A stretch of DNA of 46,031 nt. Origin: Candidatus Poribacteria bacterium (GTDB lineage Bacteria > Poribacteria > WGA-4E > WGA-3G). The notes under the pieces were generated by a model. It was given only the letters and a program-made list of their open reading frames with translations. It was not told where the DNA came from and ran no database searches. Every line of letters begins with the position of its first letter. Positions within the stretch are counted from its first letter, which is position 1. The DNA lies in the NCBI GenBank assembly GCA_022827625.1, contig JAJEIE010000030.1:1-46031 (forward strand), given 5' to 3'. The position numbers and the translations under genes were made by a program. Shown here piece after piece: positions 7,483 through 16,244 of this stretch.

Positions 7483-8625
7483 ATGAAGCTCAACGGACAA
7501 ACCCTTTTTAATGATACCCTTGTCGAAATCGTCTTTGCCGACACACGCGTTCAGGAGATCCATGAAGTCTCCGCCACTGACAGTACAACTTATGTCGCAC
7601 CGGCATTGATAGACATTCAGGTAAACGGCTTTGCCGGTTTTGACCTCAATGTCGCTACCGTTACATCGGAAGACGTGCGTGCGATGGTGCGCGCCCTCTG
7701 GGAAGTCGGCACCGGATTTTTATGCCCGACGGTTGTGACGGGTTCCTTCGATCGGATTTGTAACTCACTACACGCTATTACAGAAGCATCTAAAGCAGAC
7801 GCGTTAGTTGCCCACTCCATGCTCGGCATCCACCTTGAAGGACCCTATATCTCTGCGGAGGATGGACCGCGCGGGGCACACCCGTTGGAACACGTCAGAG
7901 ATCCAGATTGGGACGAATTCCAGCGATGGCAGGACATCGCCGAAGGGGAAATCACCATCGTGACCCTCGCTCCCGAAAAACAGGGTGCGATTCCGTTCAT
8001 CGAAAAACTGGTGGCAGAGGGGATGGTCGTCGCGCTCGGACATACGAATGCCGTCGCAACCGACATCCAAGCGGCGATTGATGCCGGTGCAAGACTCTCC
8101 ACACATCTCGGCAACGGTGCACACGCTTTAATTCGACGGCATCCAAACTACATTTGGGAGCAACTCGGTGCCGATGAACTCTGGGCAAGCCTGATTGTGG
8201 ATGGACATCACCTACCGCCCTCCGTCGCCAAGTCGATGATGCGTGCGAAGACCCTCGACCGATGCGTCCTCGTCAGTGATGCGGTGGCTCTGGCAGGCAT
8301 GGAACCCGGTATCTATGAGTTCGCTGAGAAATCTGTAGAATTGACCGTCGACCGATGTGTCCGCTTGGTCGGCACCGAATATCTCGCAGGTTCCGCCATC
8401 GAATTGGCGCGCGGTATCGAAAACAGCGTCCGATTCGTAGGCATATCGCTTGAAGAAGCCGTCTCACTCGCCACACTACAACCGATGTATCTGCTGGACG
8501 CGAAGGCACACGTAGAAACACAGACGGATTTGATTCTCTTTGAATGGGATGAATCACGGTGTGAAATCAATCTAATAGCGACAATCGTCAACAACGAATT
8601 AGTTTACCACGCGGAGACGGAATGA
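7483..8625 (+). CDS. nagA: N-acetylglucosamine-6-phosphate deacetylase-like amidohydrolase
   Basis: A 380-residue amidohydrolase with NagA landmarks: PALIDIQVNG near residue 40 (NagA typically has I-D-x-Q-x-N-G here), HLEGPYIS with metal ligand Glu119, ALGHTNA (His187), STHLGNGAH (His208), VDGHHLPP and VSDAVALAG with the general acid/base Asp266. NagA removes acetate from GlcNAc-6-phosphate in amino-sugar recycling. The usual STHLFNAM reads STHLGNGAH here. It ends in an ATGA overlap with the TPR gene, so translation is coupled, a context with no obvious amino-sugar logic. No clear Shine-Dalgarno. Gene symbol is by similarity; substrate could differ. Confidence 0.82.
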   Translation: MKLNGQTLFNDTLVEIVFADTRVQEIHEVSATDSTTYVAPALIDIQVNGFAGFDLNVATVTSEDVRAMVRALWEVGTGFLCPTVVTGSFDRICNSLHAITEASKADALVAHSMLGIHLEGPYISAEDGPRGAHPLEHVRDPDWDEFQRWQDIAEGEITIVTLAPEKQGAIPFIEKLVAEGMVVALGHTNAVATDIQAAIDAGARLSTHLGNGAHALIRRHPNYIWEQLGADELWASLIVDGHHLPPSVAKSMMRAKTLDRCVLVSDAVALAGMEPGIYEFAEKSVELTVDRCVRLVGTEYLAGSAIELARGIENSVRFVGISLEEAVSLATLQPMYLLDAKAHVETQTDLILFEWDESRCEINLIATIVNNELVYHAETE

Positions 8626-10226
8626 TGTCACAGCGATCGGTGCGTCATAATAGCACCTGCATAAGAAAAGTCTGGGTCGTAGGAAGCCTTTTCGTCTTCT
8701 GTTTTGTGGCATCCCTTGCAGCACAGCAAACTAACGACGCACAGTCCGAACACTACGCGCGTGGGATGCGCGCAATTCAGTTAGGACTGTACGATGAAGC
8801 GGTTGACGCCTTTCAGCAGGTCTTGAAATTAAATCCACAAAACGCTGAAGCGTACTGTCAACTCGGTGCTGTTTACACATTGAAAGAAAAGACCAATGAT
8901 GCTTTGGCAGCATACCTTCACGCCCTGGAATTGCCCGCATCTTCACAGACACACGGCGTTGCACACGTCTGTCTGGCGCGAATTTACCATTCGCAAGGCA
9001 GGTTCGTAGATGCTGAAAACCACGCGCAACACGCCACCACCATGTTACCGAAGAACGCTGAAGCCTTTTTTCGTCTCGCCGATACATACCTACAACGCGG
9101 AAAATTCGACTTAGCGCAACAAGCGTATCAACAAGCACTGACACTTGATGCGAATCTTGCGCCGGTCTATCAAGGCTTAGGAAAAATCGCGTTTCTCCAG
9201 AACAGGTTGACGGAAGCCGTGCAATATTACCAAAAAGCCCTCACTCTCTCACCCTATCACGCCGAAACCTACTACAACCTCGCACTCGTCCATCGACGTT
9301 TAGGACAGCGTTCCGTAGGAGGGGTTTCTAACCCCGATGCCCCACAGCACATAGCAGAAGCAAAAAGCCTCATCGCCTCCTTTCAAGAAGTAAAAGCCTA
9401 CAACGAACAGACGAATCGATACCGTAGACACCTGTTGGAAGAACCGACTGCCTTAGAGCCACGGGTTAAGTTGGCAGCGGCGCACTTTGAGATTGGAAAC
9501 CATCAAGAAGCGATACGTGCCTATCAAAGCGCAACAGCACTACATCCAGATGCCCCGGCACTCTACCACAATCTCGGTGGACTTTACATACAGATGGGGC
9601 AGTTTCCAGAAGCGGTCAAGGCGTTTCAACGACTTATTCAACTTGACGATACCGACGCTGAAGCATACCTTAACCTCGGTTGGCTCTACGCACGCCTCCG
9701 TAAATTCACCGACGCACAGACCTACCTACAAACCGCAATTCAGAAAGACAATCACCTGACACCCGCCTATTACGGACTCGCAGAAGTCTACGTGCAACAA
9801 CGCCAGTTTGCTGAAGCAACCGCTGTTTATCGGCAATTAGCAGAAGCAAATCCGAATGATGCCACACCCTGGGTACGGTTAGGCGTGCTACACCTTAAAC
9901 AGCAACAGGTCTCAGACGCTATCGCCGCCTTTACGCAAGCGATTATAGTGGACGAGAATTCGGCAGACGCACATAACAACCTCGCCTGGCTTTATGCAAC
10001 ACAGGGGAAAGAACTCCCGCGCGCCGTTGAACTGGCAGAACGCGCCGTCGTATTAGACGCGAATGCCTCCCGCTTGGATACCCTCGCCTTCGTATATTAT
10101 CGTCACGGTGCCTATCCAGAGGCGGAACAGGCTATCTTACGCGCGATTACCTTGGAACCGGATAACGCCGCTTACAAGACCCGTCTGAATGAAATTCAGC
10201 AGGCAATGGAGGATACCGAAAAGTAA
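8622..10226 (+). CDS. Secreted tetratricopeptide-repeat protein
   Basis: A 534-residue protein with a signal peptide (hydrophobic core VWVVGSLFVFCFVASLAA, residues ~18-35), then about a dozen TPR units (e.g. AEAYCQLGAVY, AEAFFRLADTY, AETYYNLALVH, ADAHNNLAWLY). TPRs form a superhelical protein-binding scaffold, presumably in the periplasm. It overlaps the nagA-like stop by four bases and the CRTAC1 start by one base, so the three genes form a tightly coupled operon. TPR and CRTAC1/UnbV pairs recur in environmental bacteria. Residues ~230-240 (SVGGVSNPDA) are encoded by an in-frame copy of the REP-like palindrome and fall in a linker between repeats. Confidence 0.9.
   Translation: MMSQRSVRHNSTCIRKVWVVGSLFVFCFVASLAAQQTNDAQSEHYARGMRAIQLGLYDEAVDAFQQVLKLNPQNAEAYCQLGAVYTLKEKTNDALAAYLHALELPASSQTHGVAHVCLARIYHSQGRFVDAENHAQHATTMLPKNAEAFFRLADTYLQRGKFDLAQQAYQQALTLDANLAPVYQGLGKIAFLQNRLTEAVQYYQKALTLSPYHAETYYNLALVHRRLGQRSVGGVSNPDAPQHIAEAKSLIASFQEVKAYNEQTNRYRRHLLEEPTALEPRVKLAAAHFEIGNHQEAIRAYQSATALHPDAPALYHNLGGLYIQMGQFPEAVKAFQRLIQLDDTDAEAYLNLGWLYARLRKFTDAQTYLQTAIQKDNHLTPAYYGLAEVYVQQRQFAEATAVYRQLAEANPNDATPWVRLGVLHLKQQQVSDAIAAFTQAIIVDENSADAHNNLAWLYATQGKELPRAVELAERAVVLDANASRLDTLAFVYYRHGAYPEAEQAILRAITLEPDNAAYKTRLNEIQQAMEDTEK
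9314..9338 (+). repeat. REP-like palindrome inserted in frame in the TPR gene
   Basis: CGTAGGAGGGGTT, TCT loop, AACCCCGAT: same design as the intergenic copy at 2383-2407. It is translated as part of a spacer between TPR units and does not break the frame. Confidence 0.75.
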
Positions 10227-11908
10227 TGATAGTGTCCACTGTACGCTCTGGCAAAATCGCTTTACCCCTCCTTTTTAGCGTCGTCTGTGCAATACTCAGC
10301 ACATCGGCAGGATACGCTGTTACCTTTGTTGAAGTGGCTGCAGAATCCGGTATCGACTTCAAACACACAGACGGTGAGAGCGGTAAACGCCTATTTAACG
10401 AACAATACGGGTCGGGTGGCGGTCTCTTTGACTACAATAATGACGGCTATCTCGACATCTACCTTATCAATGCCCGTCCACAGGGAGAGCAAGCGGACAC
10501 GCCACTGCCTACCAACGTCCTCTATCACAACAACGGCGACGGTTCATTTACAGATGTTACCCATCTCGCAGGTGTTGGGGATACCGGCTACGGGGTTGGC
10601 GCAACGACTGGCGACTACGATAATGACGGTGACCTGGATCTCTACGTGACCAACTTCGGACCCAACGTTCTCTATCGGAACAACGGAGACGGCACTTTCA
10701 CAGACGTTGCCGAGACAGCACAAGTCGCAGATGCAGGGTGGGGGACAAGCTGCGCATTCGCCGATTTTGATAATGACGGACACTTGGAACTCTATGTAAC
10801 CAATTACGCAAACTATACCCTCGATGCCCATAAAACGTGTTATCGACACGACATCCCAGTCTATTGCGGTCCCAGTTCGTATCCACCGCAGCCAGACGTG
10901 TTTTATCACAACAACCGGAACGGCACTTTTACGGATTTAACCCAACAGAGCGGCCTGCTAAGTATCCCCGCAGCGCACGGTCTCGGCGTTGCCATTGGAG
11001 ACACCGACAACGATGGCGATCCCGACATCTACATCGCCAACGATCAAGATTTCAACTTCCTTTTTGAAAATCGCGGGGACGGCACCTTTGAAGAAATTGG
11101 ATTGCTCTCTGGCGTGAGTTGCAGCGACACGGGGAAAGCAGAGGCAGGCATGGGGGTCGCCTTCGCAGATTACGACAACGATGGCAAGTTGGATCTCACG
11201 GTCAGCAACTTTCAGAACGAAACGAACACCCTCTATCGCAATGAAGGTGGAAACTTTTTTATTGATACCACAATTATCGCCGGCATCGCTGAACATACGC
11301 ACCGGTACCTCGGTTGGGGCATCGGCTTTCTCGACTACGATAACGACGGCTACAAAGATATCTTCGTCGCAAATGGACATACAATGGATAACATCGCTGA
11401 AGTTGATCGTTCCACGACAACCCCGCAACAGAGCCGACTCTTTCGGAACTTAGGCAATGGGGAGTTTGCGGATGTCACGGCACAGGTGGGTGAAGGCTTC
11501 GCACTGCGGAAAACAAGTCGCGCCGCTGCTTTTGGGGACTACGACAACGACGGCGACATCGATATCCTCGTCACGAACTGGAATCAGACGGTTGATCTGC
11601 TAAGAAACGACGGTGGAAACCAAAACAATTGGATACAGGTGCAAGCAATCGGCACGAAAAGCAATCGTTCCGCGATTGGGGCGCGCGTCAAAGTTGTTGC
11701 GGGTGAACTGACGCAGTATGCAGAGATCAAGAGCAGTGGGAGTTATCTCGCATTCAGCGACTTACGCGCCCATTTCGGAGTGAACGATGCTGAAAACGTA
11801 GATTTGCTGGAGATTCGTTGGCAAAGTGGGATCGTTGACAGGGCGACCAACCTTCCGGTGAATCAACGGTTCATCGCAATTGAGGGTGAAAAAATTGCGT
11901 CTGAATAA
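10226..11908 (+). CDS. CRTAC1/UnbV family protein with FG-GAP/VCBS repeats and ASPIC domain
   Basis: A 560-residue protein with an N-terminal signal peptide (ALPLLFSVVCAILSTSAGYA). The body has at least seven calcium-binding D-x-D-N-D-G loops (DYNNDGYLD, DYDNDGDLD, DFDNDGHLE, DTDNDGDPD, DYDNDGKLD, DYDNDGYKD, DYDNDGDID), as in integrin-like FG-GAP propellers. The last ~100 residues (NWIQVQAIGTKSNRSAIGAR... and HFGVNDAENVDLLEIRWQSG) are the ASPIC/UnbV domain. Such proteins are secreted or surface-exposed with unsettled roles, possibly adhesion or carbohydrate binding. The ATG overlaps the TPR stop by one base, strongly suggesting a joint function. Confidence 0.92.
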   Translation: MIVSTVRSGKIALPLLFSVVCAILSTSAGYAVTFVEVAAESGIDFKHTDGESGKRLFNEQYGSGGGLFDYNNDGYLDIYLINARPQGEQADTPLPTNVLYHNNGDGSFTDVTHLAGVGDTGYGVGATTGDYDNDGDLDLYVTNFGPNVLYRNNGDGTFTDVAETAQVADAGWGTSCAFADFDNDGHLELYVTNYANYTLDAHKTCYRHDIPVYCGPSSYPPQPDVFYHNNRNGTFTDLTQQSGLLSIPAAHGLGVAIGDTDNDGDPDIYIANDQDFNFLFENRGDGTFEEIGLLSGVSCSDTGKAEAGMGVAFADYDNDGKLDLTVSNFQNETNTLYRNEGGNFFIDTTIIAGIAEHTHRYLGWGIGFLDYDNDGYKDIFVANGHTMDNIAEVDRSTTTPQQSRLFRNLGNGEFADVTAQVGEGFALRKTSRAAAFGDYDNDGDIDILVTNWNQTVDLLRNDGGNQNNWIQVQAIGTKSNRSAIGARVKVVAGELTQYAEIKSSGSYLAFSDLRAHFGVNDAENVDLLEIRWQSGIVDRATNLPVNQRFIAIEGEKIASE

Positions 11909-11924
11909 AAATGTTATTTTTTTC

Positions 11925-11953
11925 TTGACGAAAAAAGTAAATTATTGTATTAA
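11925..11953 (+). promoter_or_regulatory. Sigma-70-like promoter for the LamG genes
   Basis: TTGACG at 11925-11930 and TATTAA at 11948-11953 are separated by 17 bases in an AT-rich stretch right after the CRTAC1 stop. The first LamG start is ~265 bases downstream, implying a long leader. Confidence 0.5.
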
Positions 11954-11975
11954 TGTATTAATCAAGACAATAGTT

Positions 11976-12033
11976 AAACCTACGGGAACTCCTTTACAGC
12001 ATACCACACACCAAAAGGAGTAGCCCATAGGTT
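11976..12033 (+). promoter_or_regulatory. Long hairpin in the LamG leader
   Basis: AACCTACGGGAACTCCTTT pairs with AAAGGAGTAGCCCATAGGTT across an ~18-nt loop, with about 18 base pairs and one or two mismatches. It lies between the predicted promoter and the LamG start. No known riboswitch consensus was recognised. Confidence 0.55.
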
Positions 12034-12216
12034 CAGGGCGCAAAATATTTCAAGTGCTAATACCTACTTAATCGGCAACTTGCGTTATTGGAATTGCAAC
12101 TGTTCCCAAGGAGGCATTCCTATCTTGCGTCTGTTTATTTAGTCAAATTTGTTTGGAAAAGGTTCGTTAAAATCTTTTATTATCGGCCAAAACTCACTAA
12201 AGGAGGAAAGTTTAAA

Positions 12217-13062
12217 GTGAAATTGTTCATTTCAATACTCACTATCGCTGTATTTGCGATTTGTATAACAACGTCTGCGTCTGCAGACCTAAATGATGGC
12301 GTCGTCGCTGCCTGGACCTTTGACGATGGCAAAGTAACGGATTCTATTGGTGATGCACACGGTGAACTTTTTAAGGGAGCGACAATCACCAATGATGGTA
12401 GATTCGGCAAGGCATTGGATGTTGATGGGAATCAAGATTCACGGGCAGATATCGAGTTCAACCCCGGTCTCGAATCAGTTATTGAGGGAGCACATACTGT
12501 CTCCTATTGGCTTTTTGTCCGAGAGGGTAGAGATCACTCCGGCGTTTGGAAAGGCGAAATGGTCGGTTGGGGTGCAAACTTCACCTTCCGGATGGTGACG
12601 ACCAGCAGCAACAATATGACATGGGGAACATGCAGTGGTGGCGCCGAAAACTGGTTCGCGACGGTTGGTGCTATTGAACCCGATACATGGCTCCATGTCT
12701 GTCAGACAGTGGACGGGACGGAAGCCACCGCTTATGTGGCAAGAGATGGCAAGAAACCCGAGATCCCGAACAGTGCTGAAGGGAACCCGAAAGCTTCAGC
12801 GGAACCTTACGAACTGTTCCCAGATCGTCCATTGGAACTCGGTGCAGGTCGGGGTATTGGTGGTAATGCTGGAAACGATACGTTCCTTGATGGCATCATA
12901 GACGATGTTATCATCTGGGATCGCGCCCTCTCCGAAGATGAGGTCGCCGATCTTGCAAGCGGCGAACGTCCAGATAAAGCACTTGCAGTCAAGGCGGAGG
13001 GCAAACTCACCACGTCGTGGGGGAAGGTCAAATCCTATCACCACCGCGATAATCGACGCTAA
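12217..13062 (+). CDS. Secreted LamG-domain protein (tandem copy 1)
   Basis: A 281-residue protein starting at a GTG preceded by AGGAGG at 12201; this start gives the same length as its neighbour, supporting the choice over upstream starts. Signal peptide MKLFISILTIAVFAICITTS...ASA, then a concanavalin-A/LamG beta-sandwich (GVVAAWTFDDGKVTDSIGD... to FLDGIIDDVIIWDRALSEDE). Such domains bind carbohydrate or mediate adhesion. Two Cys residues lie mid-domain. The C-terminus (residues ~258-272) reads KAEGKLTTSWGKVK and resembles the ends of the TolB-like proteins at 26-44 kb. It is followed by a basic tail. Substrate unknown. Confidence 0.88.
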   Translation: MKLFISILTIAVFAICITTSASADLNDGVVAAWTFDDGKVTDSIGDAHGELFKGATITNDGRFGKALDVDGNQDSRADIEFNPGLESVIEGAHTVSYWLFVREGRDHSGVWKGEMVGWGANFTFRMVTTSSNNMTWGTCSGGAENWFATVGAIEPDTWLHVCQTVDGTEATAYVARDGKKPEIPNSAEGNPKASAEPYELFPDRPLELGAGRGIGGNAGNDTFLDGIIDDVIIWDRALSEDEVADLASGERPDKALAVKAEGKLTTSWGKVKSYHHRDNRR

Positions 13063-13113
13063 GCCTAATTGAGAATCTAAAAATAGAGCGTGAAACAGTA
13101 AGGAGCTTTTATC

Positions 13114-13959
13114 ATGAAACACATTGGTCTGCTTTTCATTTTAGCACTTATGGTATTCGCTACCAACAGTTACGCCGAACTCGCAGACGGTCTCATCTCT
13201 GTTTGGAATTTTGATGATGGCTCAGCAAACGATTCTATCGGCAGTAACGACGGGGCATTTATGAACGGTGCCAGCACTGTAGATGCCGAATTCGGTATGG
13301 CACTTAACCTTGATAATCCTGAGAATCCAGCAACGGGTGAGAACACCGGACAATACGTCGAAGTCCCCTCATCCGCGAGCCTTGAACAAGAAGACGGTGT
13401 TTTCTCTGTCTCGTTGTGGGCCTACGTCAGAACCGGTGGTGGCAGAGACCATGCCGCGATGTTCTGGAAAGGTGAAAAGGTCGGTTGGGGTGCCCTTTTC
13501 ATGGTTCGGATGTGTACCACAAACGCTACCAACATGACCTGGGGCAGCTGCTGGGAAGGCACGGAAGGTTGGTTCGCTACGGATAATGTTTACGCCGAAG
13601 AGGAGTGGGTTCACCTCGCTTACGTTGCCGATGGTACAGAAGCAAAGGCGTATGTAACCTCCTCTGTTACCGGCGATACCGTGATCCCTACGAGCGCACA
13701 AGAAAACCCGAAACCGATTACGCCACCGTTGTTCACATTCGCAGACCATCCCGTTGAAATCGGGGTCGGACGGCAGGTCGGGGGCAACCTTGGAAACGAC
13801 AACTGGCTTGATGCTATGATTGATGAGGTCTACTTCTGGGATCGTGCACTCTCTGAAGACGAAGTCCGAGATCTCGCTGGTGGCGCCCTTGTCGGAGCGG
13901 TCAGTGTCGAAGCGCAAGGCAAACTCGCTACCACATGGGCACACATCAAGAAACCCTAA
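13114..13959 (+). CDS. Secreted LamG-domain protein (tandem copy 2)
   Basis: A 281-residue paralogue of the preceding gene, 51 bp downstream and with its own TAAGGAG ribosome site. Signal peptide MKHIGLLFILALMVFATNSYA, LamG sandwich starting DGLISVWNFDDGSANDSIGS and closing with WLDAMIDEVYFWDRALSEDE. The same ending is present: EAQGKLATTWAHIKKP. Local duplication is clear from matched architecture and shared segments (GWGA, NMTWG). A strong terminator follows, so the two LamG genes likely form one transcription unit. Probable exported carbohydrate-binding or structural protein. Confidence 0.9.
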   Translation: MKHIGLLFILALMVFATNSYAELADGLISVWNFDDGSANDSIGSNDGAFMNGASTVDAEFGMALNLDNPENPATGENTGQYVEVPSSASLEQEDGVFSVSLWAYVRTGGGRDHAAMFWKGEKVGWGALFMVRMCTTNATNMTWGSCWEGTEGWFATDNVYAEEEWVHLAYVADGTEAKAYVTSSVTGDTVIPTSAQENPKPITPPLFTFADHPVEIGVGRQVGGNLGNDNWLDAMIDEVYFWDRALSEDEVRDLAGGALVGAVSVEAQGKLATTWAHIKKP

Positions 13960-13977
13960 GCACTATCAACCCGAAAT

Positions 13978-14013
13978 AAAAGGCTCCGGATTTCATGAAT
14001 CCAGAGCCTTTTT
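13978..14013 (+). terminator. Rho-independent terminator after the LamG pair
   Basis: AAAAGGCTCCGGATT, TCATG loop, AATCCAGAGCCTTTTT: a strong GC-containing stem with one mismatch and a T-run, 20 bp after the second LamG stop. Confidence 0.88.
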
Positions 14014-14049
14014 GCTTATGAAGTCCTACAACATCGGAGGGAATACGCC

Positions 14050-14436
14050 ATGGAAGGTTATTACGGCATTGGGGAAGTTTTCGTCAAAGTTGAAAACCTT
14101 GAACGCGCAGCGGAATTCTATCGGGACCTGCTCGGATTTGAGGTCGTCGAACGCAACAACCGGCAGCTTTACATCTACTTAGAAAATGGACATCTCGTCC
14201 TTAAGGAAGCCGGGAGCCCCGGGCACGATGCAGGCGGACCGATGCACTTCGCCTTTGTGACAAGCACCGAACGGATTGAACAACTCGTTGAACAATTCGC
14301 GCCTTTACCTTACCGGACTCGCGGCCCTTTTGACTTTGATGACCCACGCGGTAAATGCAGGGCTTTTTTTATTTTCGATCCAGACGGAAACGAAATTGAG
14401 TTTAATGACCTCTACTGTCCAGACAACTCAATTTAG
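14050..14436 (+). CDS. VOC-family (glyoxalase/dioxygenase fold) protein
   Basis: A 128-residue single-module vicinal-oxygen-chelate protein. The N-terminal half has VFVKVENLERAAEFYRDLLGFEVVER, split here as the family's V-x-x-L-x-x-A-x-x-F-Y and LGFEV signatures; the C-terminal half has FFIFDPDGNEIEF. Candidate metal ligands are His in MHFAF and Glu in NEIEF; the usual first His is not obvious, so metal binding is uncertain. VOC members include glyoxalases, dioxygenases and resistance proteins. GGAGGG lies just before the start. Its stop is 15 bp before the PhyH gene, so both are probably co-expressed, which suggests a small oxidative pathway of unknown substrate. Confidence 0.85.
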   Translation: MEGYYGIGEVFVKVENLERAAEFYRDLLGFEVVERNNRQLYIYLENGHLVLKEAGSPGHDAGGPMHFAFVTSTERIEQLVEQFAPLPYRTRGPFDFDDPRGKCRAFFIFDPDGNEIEFNDLYCPDNSI

Positions 14437-14451
14437 TGGAGGAAACTGAAA

Positions 14452-15246
14452 ATGCTAACCGCTTCAGAGATTAACGCCTTTGTTGAAAACGGCTACATCA
14501 TTCGCCAGAACGCGCTTTCTGAAACCGACATCCAGACCTACCGAAATGCGATTGACCGGATTCTCCATAAATGCCGTGTTGAAGGCCTACACGCCAATCA
14601 CCTCCGTTATATAGATGGAGAACGCGACGATATCTGGGGGGTCAATAACATTTTTCATCCAAGTATCCGTGAACAAGCACTCGTCAACGCACTTGCACAC
14701 CCAGAGATATTGGATGTGATCGAAGCACTTATTGGCAAAAGACTTAGGTATCATCTCTGCACCTTGCTCGTCAGCGCTGAGCGGAAACCGTATCACATCA
14801 ATTGGCATCGGGATTCCGCACCCGATGGAGAAGTGCCGCGTGAAACGCTTCTCAGTCGCCTCAGAAGCCACGTACAACTCAACGGTGCCCTTTATGACGA
14901 TGAAACCCTCTACATCGTCCCCGGTAGCCACCGGCGAGAACTCACGGACGCTGAACGTACTGTTCTGCAACAAACGCCGAAAGCAGCGATGCCCAACCAA
15001 CTCACGGTGAAGTTGGAACCCGGAGATATTGTCTTCTACAACTCAAGTCTGCTGCATAAAGGCTATAATATCGCCGGTGCGAAACGGCAGACACTGCACT
15101 ATGCGGTTGTTGTCGCGCCACCTCAGACCAAACCTGCCAATCCAGAAAGTCCAACGAGTCAGGAGTGGCTCAACGAACCGACGTTTTTGGATAGGCTCCC
15201 ACCGCGGCTTAAGCCGTTGTTTGACAATTGGTTGAAATATGGTTGA
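14452..15246 (+). CDS. Phytanoyl-CoA dioxygenase (PhyH) family oxygenase
   Basis: A 264-residue PhyH-fold protein beginning INAFVENGYIIRQNAL. The iron site looks complete: H-x-D in NWHRDSA (residues ~118-121) and the distal His in SLLHKGYN, followed by KRQTLHY with the Arg expected for 2-oxoglutarate. VPGSHRREL is the typical strand before the distal His. GGAGG precedes the ATG. It is the second gene of an operon with the VOC protein. Third PhyH-type gene in the window and not close in sequence to the others, so this is a diverse family rather than a recent duplication. Substrate unknown. Confidence 0.9.
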   Translation: MLTASEINAFVENGYIIRQNALSETDIQTYRNAIDRILHKCRVEGLHANHLRYIDGERDDIWGVNNIFHPSIREQALVNALAHPEILDVIEALIGKRLRYHLCTLLVSAERKPYHINWHRDSAPDGEVPRETLLSRLRSHVQLNGALYDDETLYIVPGSHRRELTDAERTVLQQTPKAAMPNQLTVKLEPGDIVFYNSSLLHKGYNIAGAKRQTLHYAVVVAPPQTKPANPESPTSQEWLNEPTFLDRLPPRLKPLFDNWLKYG

Positions 15247-15296
15247 TATGTTATAGACATGTCGCGCCACTAAGGCTGCTATGGAATTATGAAAAT

Positions 15297-15354
15297 ATGT
15301 TGATATTCAACATCTCGAAATTCCCTCCTGATAAGGGGGGTTAGGGGGGTTGGG
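15297..15354. repeat. Palindrome and G-rich tract between convergent genes
   Basis: ATGTTGATATTCAACAT (15297-15313) is a perfect 7+3+7 palindrome. It is followed by CCCTCCTGATAAGGGGGG and a run of G-tracts (GGGGGG, GGGGGG, GGG). Could mark transcript ends of the two convergent genes or form a G-quadruplex. Confidence 0.5.
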
Positions 15355-15374
15355 TACTCTGAGTGGACAAAGTT

Positions 15375-16133
15375 CTAATCTTTATGACAAATCATCGCCG
15401 TGATCCAACAGAATCGTTTGAGGAAAGGGAAGCATTTGAGGAGAACGGCATCCACCACCTTAAGGATACCAAAGGTCCACCTATAAAACAGCGGGATAGA
15501 GATGCCTTTCTGCCAGAACAGCGCACCGACTGCGGAGAGATGAAATTCACGATGCTCCAATCCCTCAAACTCAGCACCGACTGCCGCAACATCGTGGAGT
15601 GAAAAGTAGTGCAACTTGCCGGAGTACCTCAAAAATGCTTTGCGATAGAGCCATACCGCTGGATGGTGTCGCATATTTTCGATGAAAATTGCTTTTCCAC
15701 CCGGCTTTAGTACGCGATAACACTCTTGGGCGGTCCGCGTGTGGTCTGTAAACACCAGCACGGATTTTGAGATAATAAAGTCGAAGGTATTGTCTGGGAA
15801 GGCGAGATGCATCGCATCCATGAGCGCGAATTCAACCGACTCGGCGACATCATGTTCCGCTGCGCGTGCCCTCGCCTCAGTGAGTCGAAAGGGGAGTAAG
15901 TCTATCCCGACGACAGATGCCCCGCGTTTCGCCAATAGCGTCGCAGTTCCACCCGTGCCGGTGCCTAATTCCAATACTTTTTTCCCTTCCAACTCCCCCA
16001 TTTTCGGAAGAATGTACGCAAAGATGGGAAGATAGAAATCTTCCCACCAGAGCAAAAGATCTGCTTCAACACTATCCGAACGACTGGCAGATCGCTGCCC
16101 TTTAAGTGTCAACATATTTTTGGATTTTAGCAT
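15375..16133 (-). CDS. Class I SAM-dependent methyltransferase
   Basis: About 252 residues from the likely start (an in-frame frame extends further upstream; an ATG at 16115 is also possible, and no strong ribosome site separates them). Motif I VLELGTGTGGTATLL binds S-adenosylmethionine, followed by acidic VVGIDLLPFRL, then FALMDAMHLAFPDNTFDFIISKS and YRVLKPGGKAIFIEN, all typical of Methyltransf_11 proteins. The C-terminal ~80 residues are hydrophobic and basic, perhaps membrane-associated. Convergent with the PhyH gene and 6-7 bases beyond the end of the IolE-like gene's coding region on the same strand. Substrate unknown. Confidence 0.85.
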   Translation of the reverse strand: MLKSKNMLTLKGQRSASRSDSVEADLLLWWEDFYLPIFAYILPKMGELEGKKVLELGTGTGGTATLLAKRGASVVGIDLLPFRLTEARARAAEHDVAESVEFALMDAMHLAFPDNTFDFIISKSVLVFTDHTRTAQECYRVLKPGGKAIFIENMRHHPAVWLYRKAFLRYSGKLHYFSLHDVAAVGAEFEGLEHREFHLSAVGALFWQKGISIPLFYRWTFGILKVVDAVLLKCFPFLKRFCWITAMICHKD

Positions 16134-16244
16134 AAAAAGCGCGCAGCTTGAAACGAAGTGGAAAGCGGGTCTACGGGAAGGTGCTTTCAATCCCTTGGGG
16201 AAACACCCAAGCAAAAACCCCACCTCAACGAACCGCAAGGAAAG

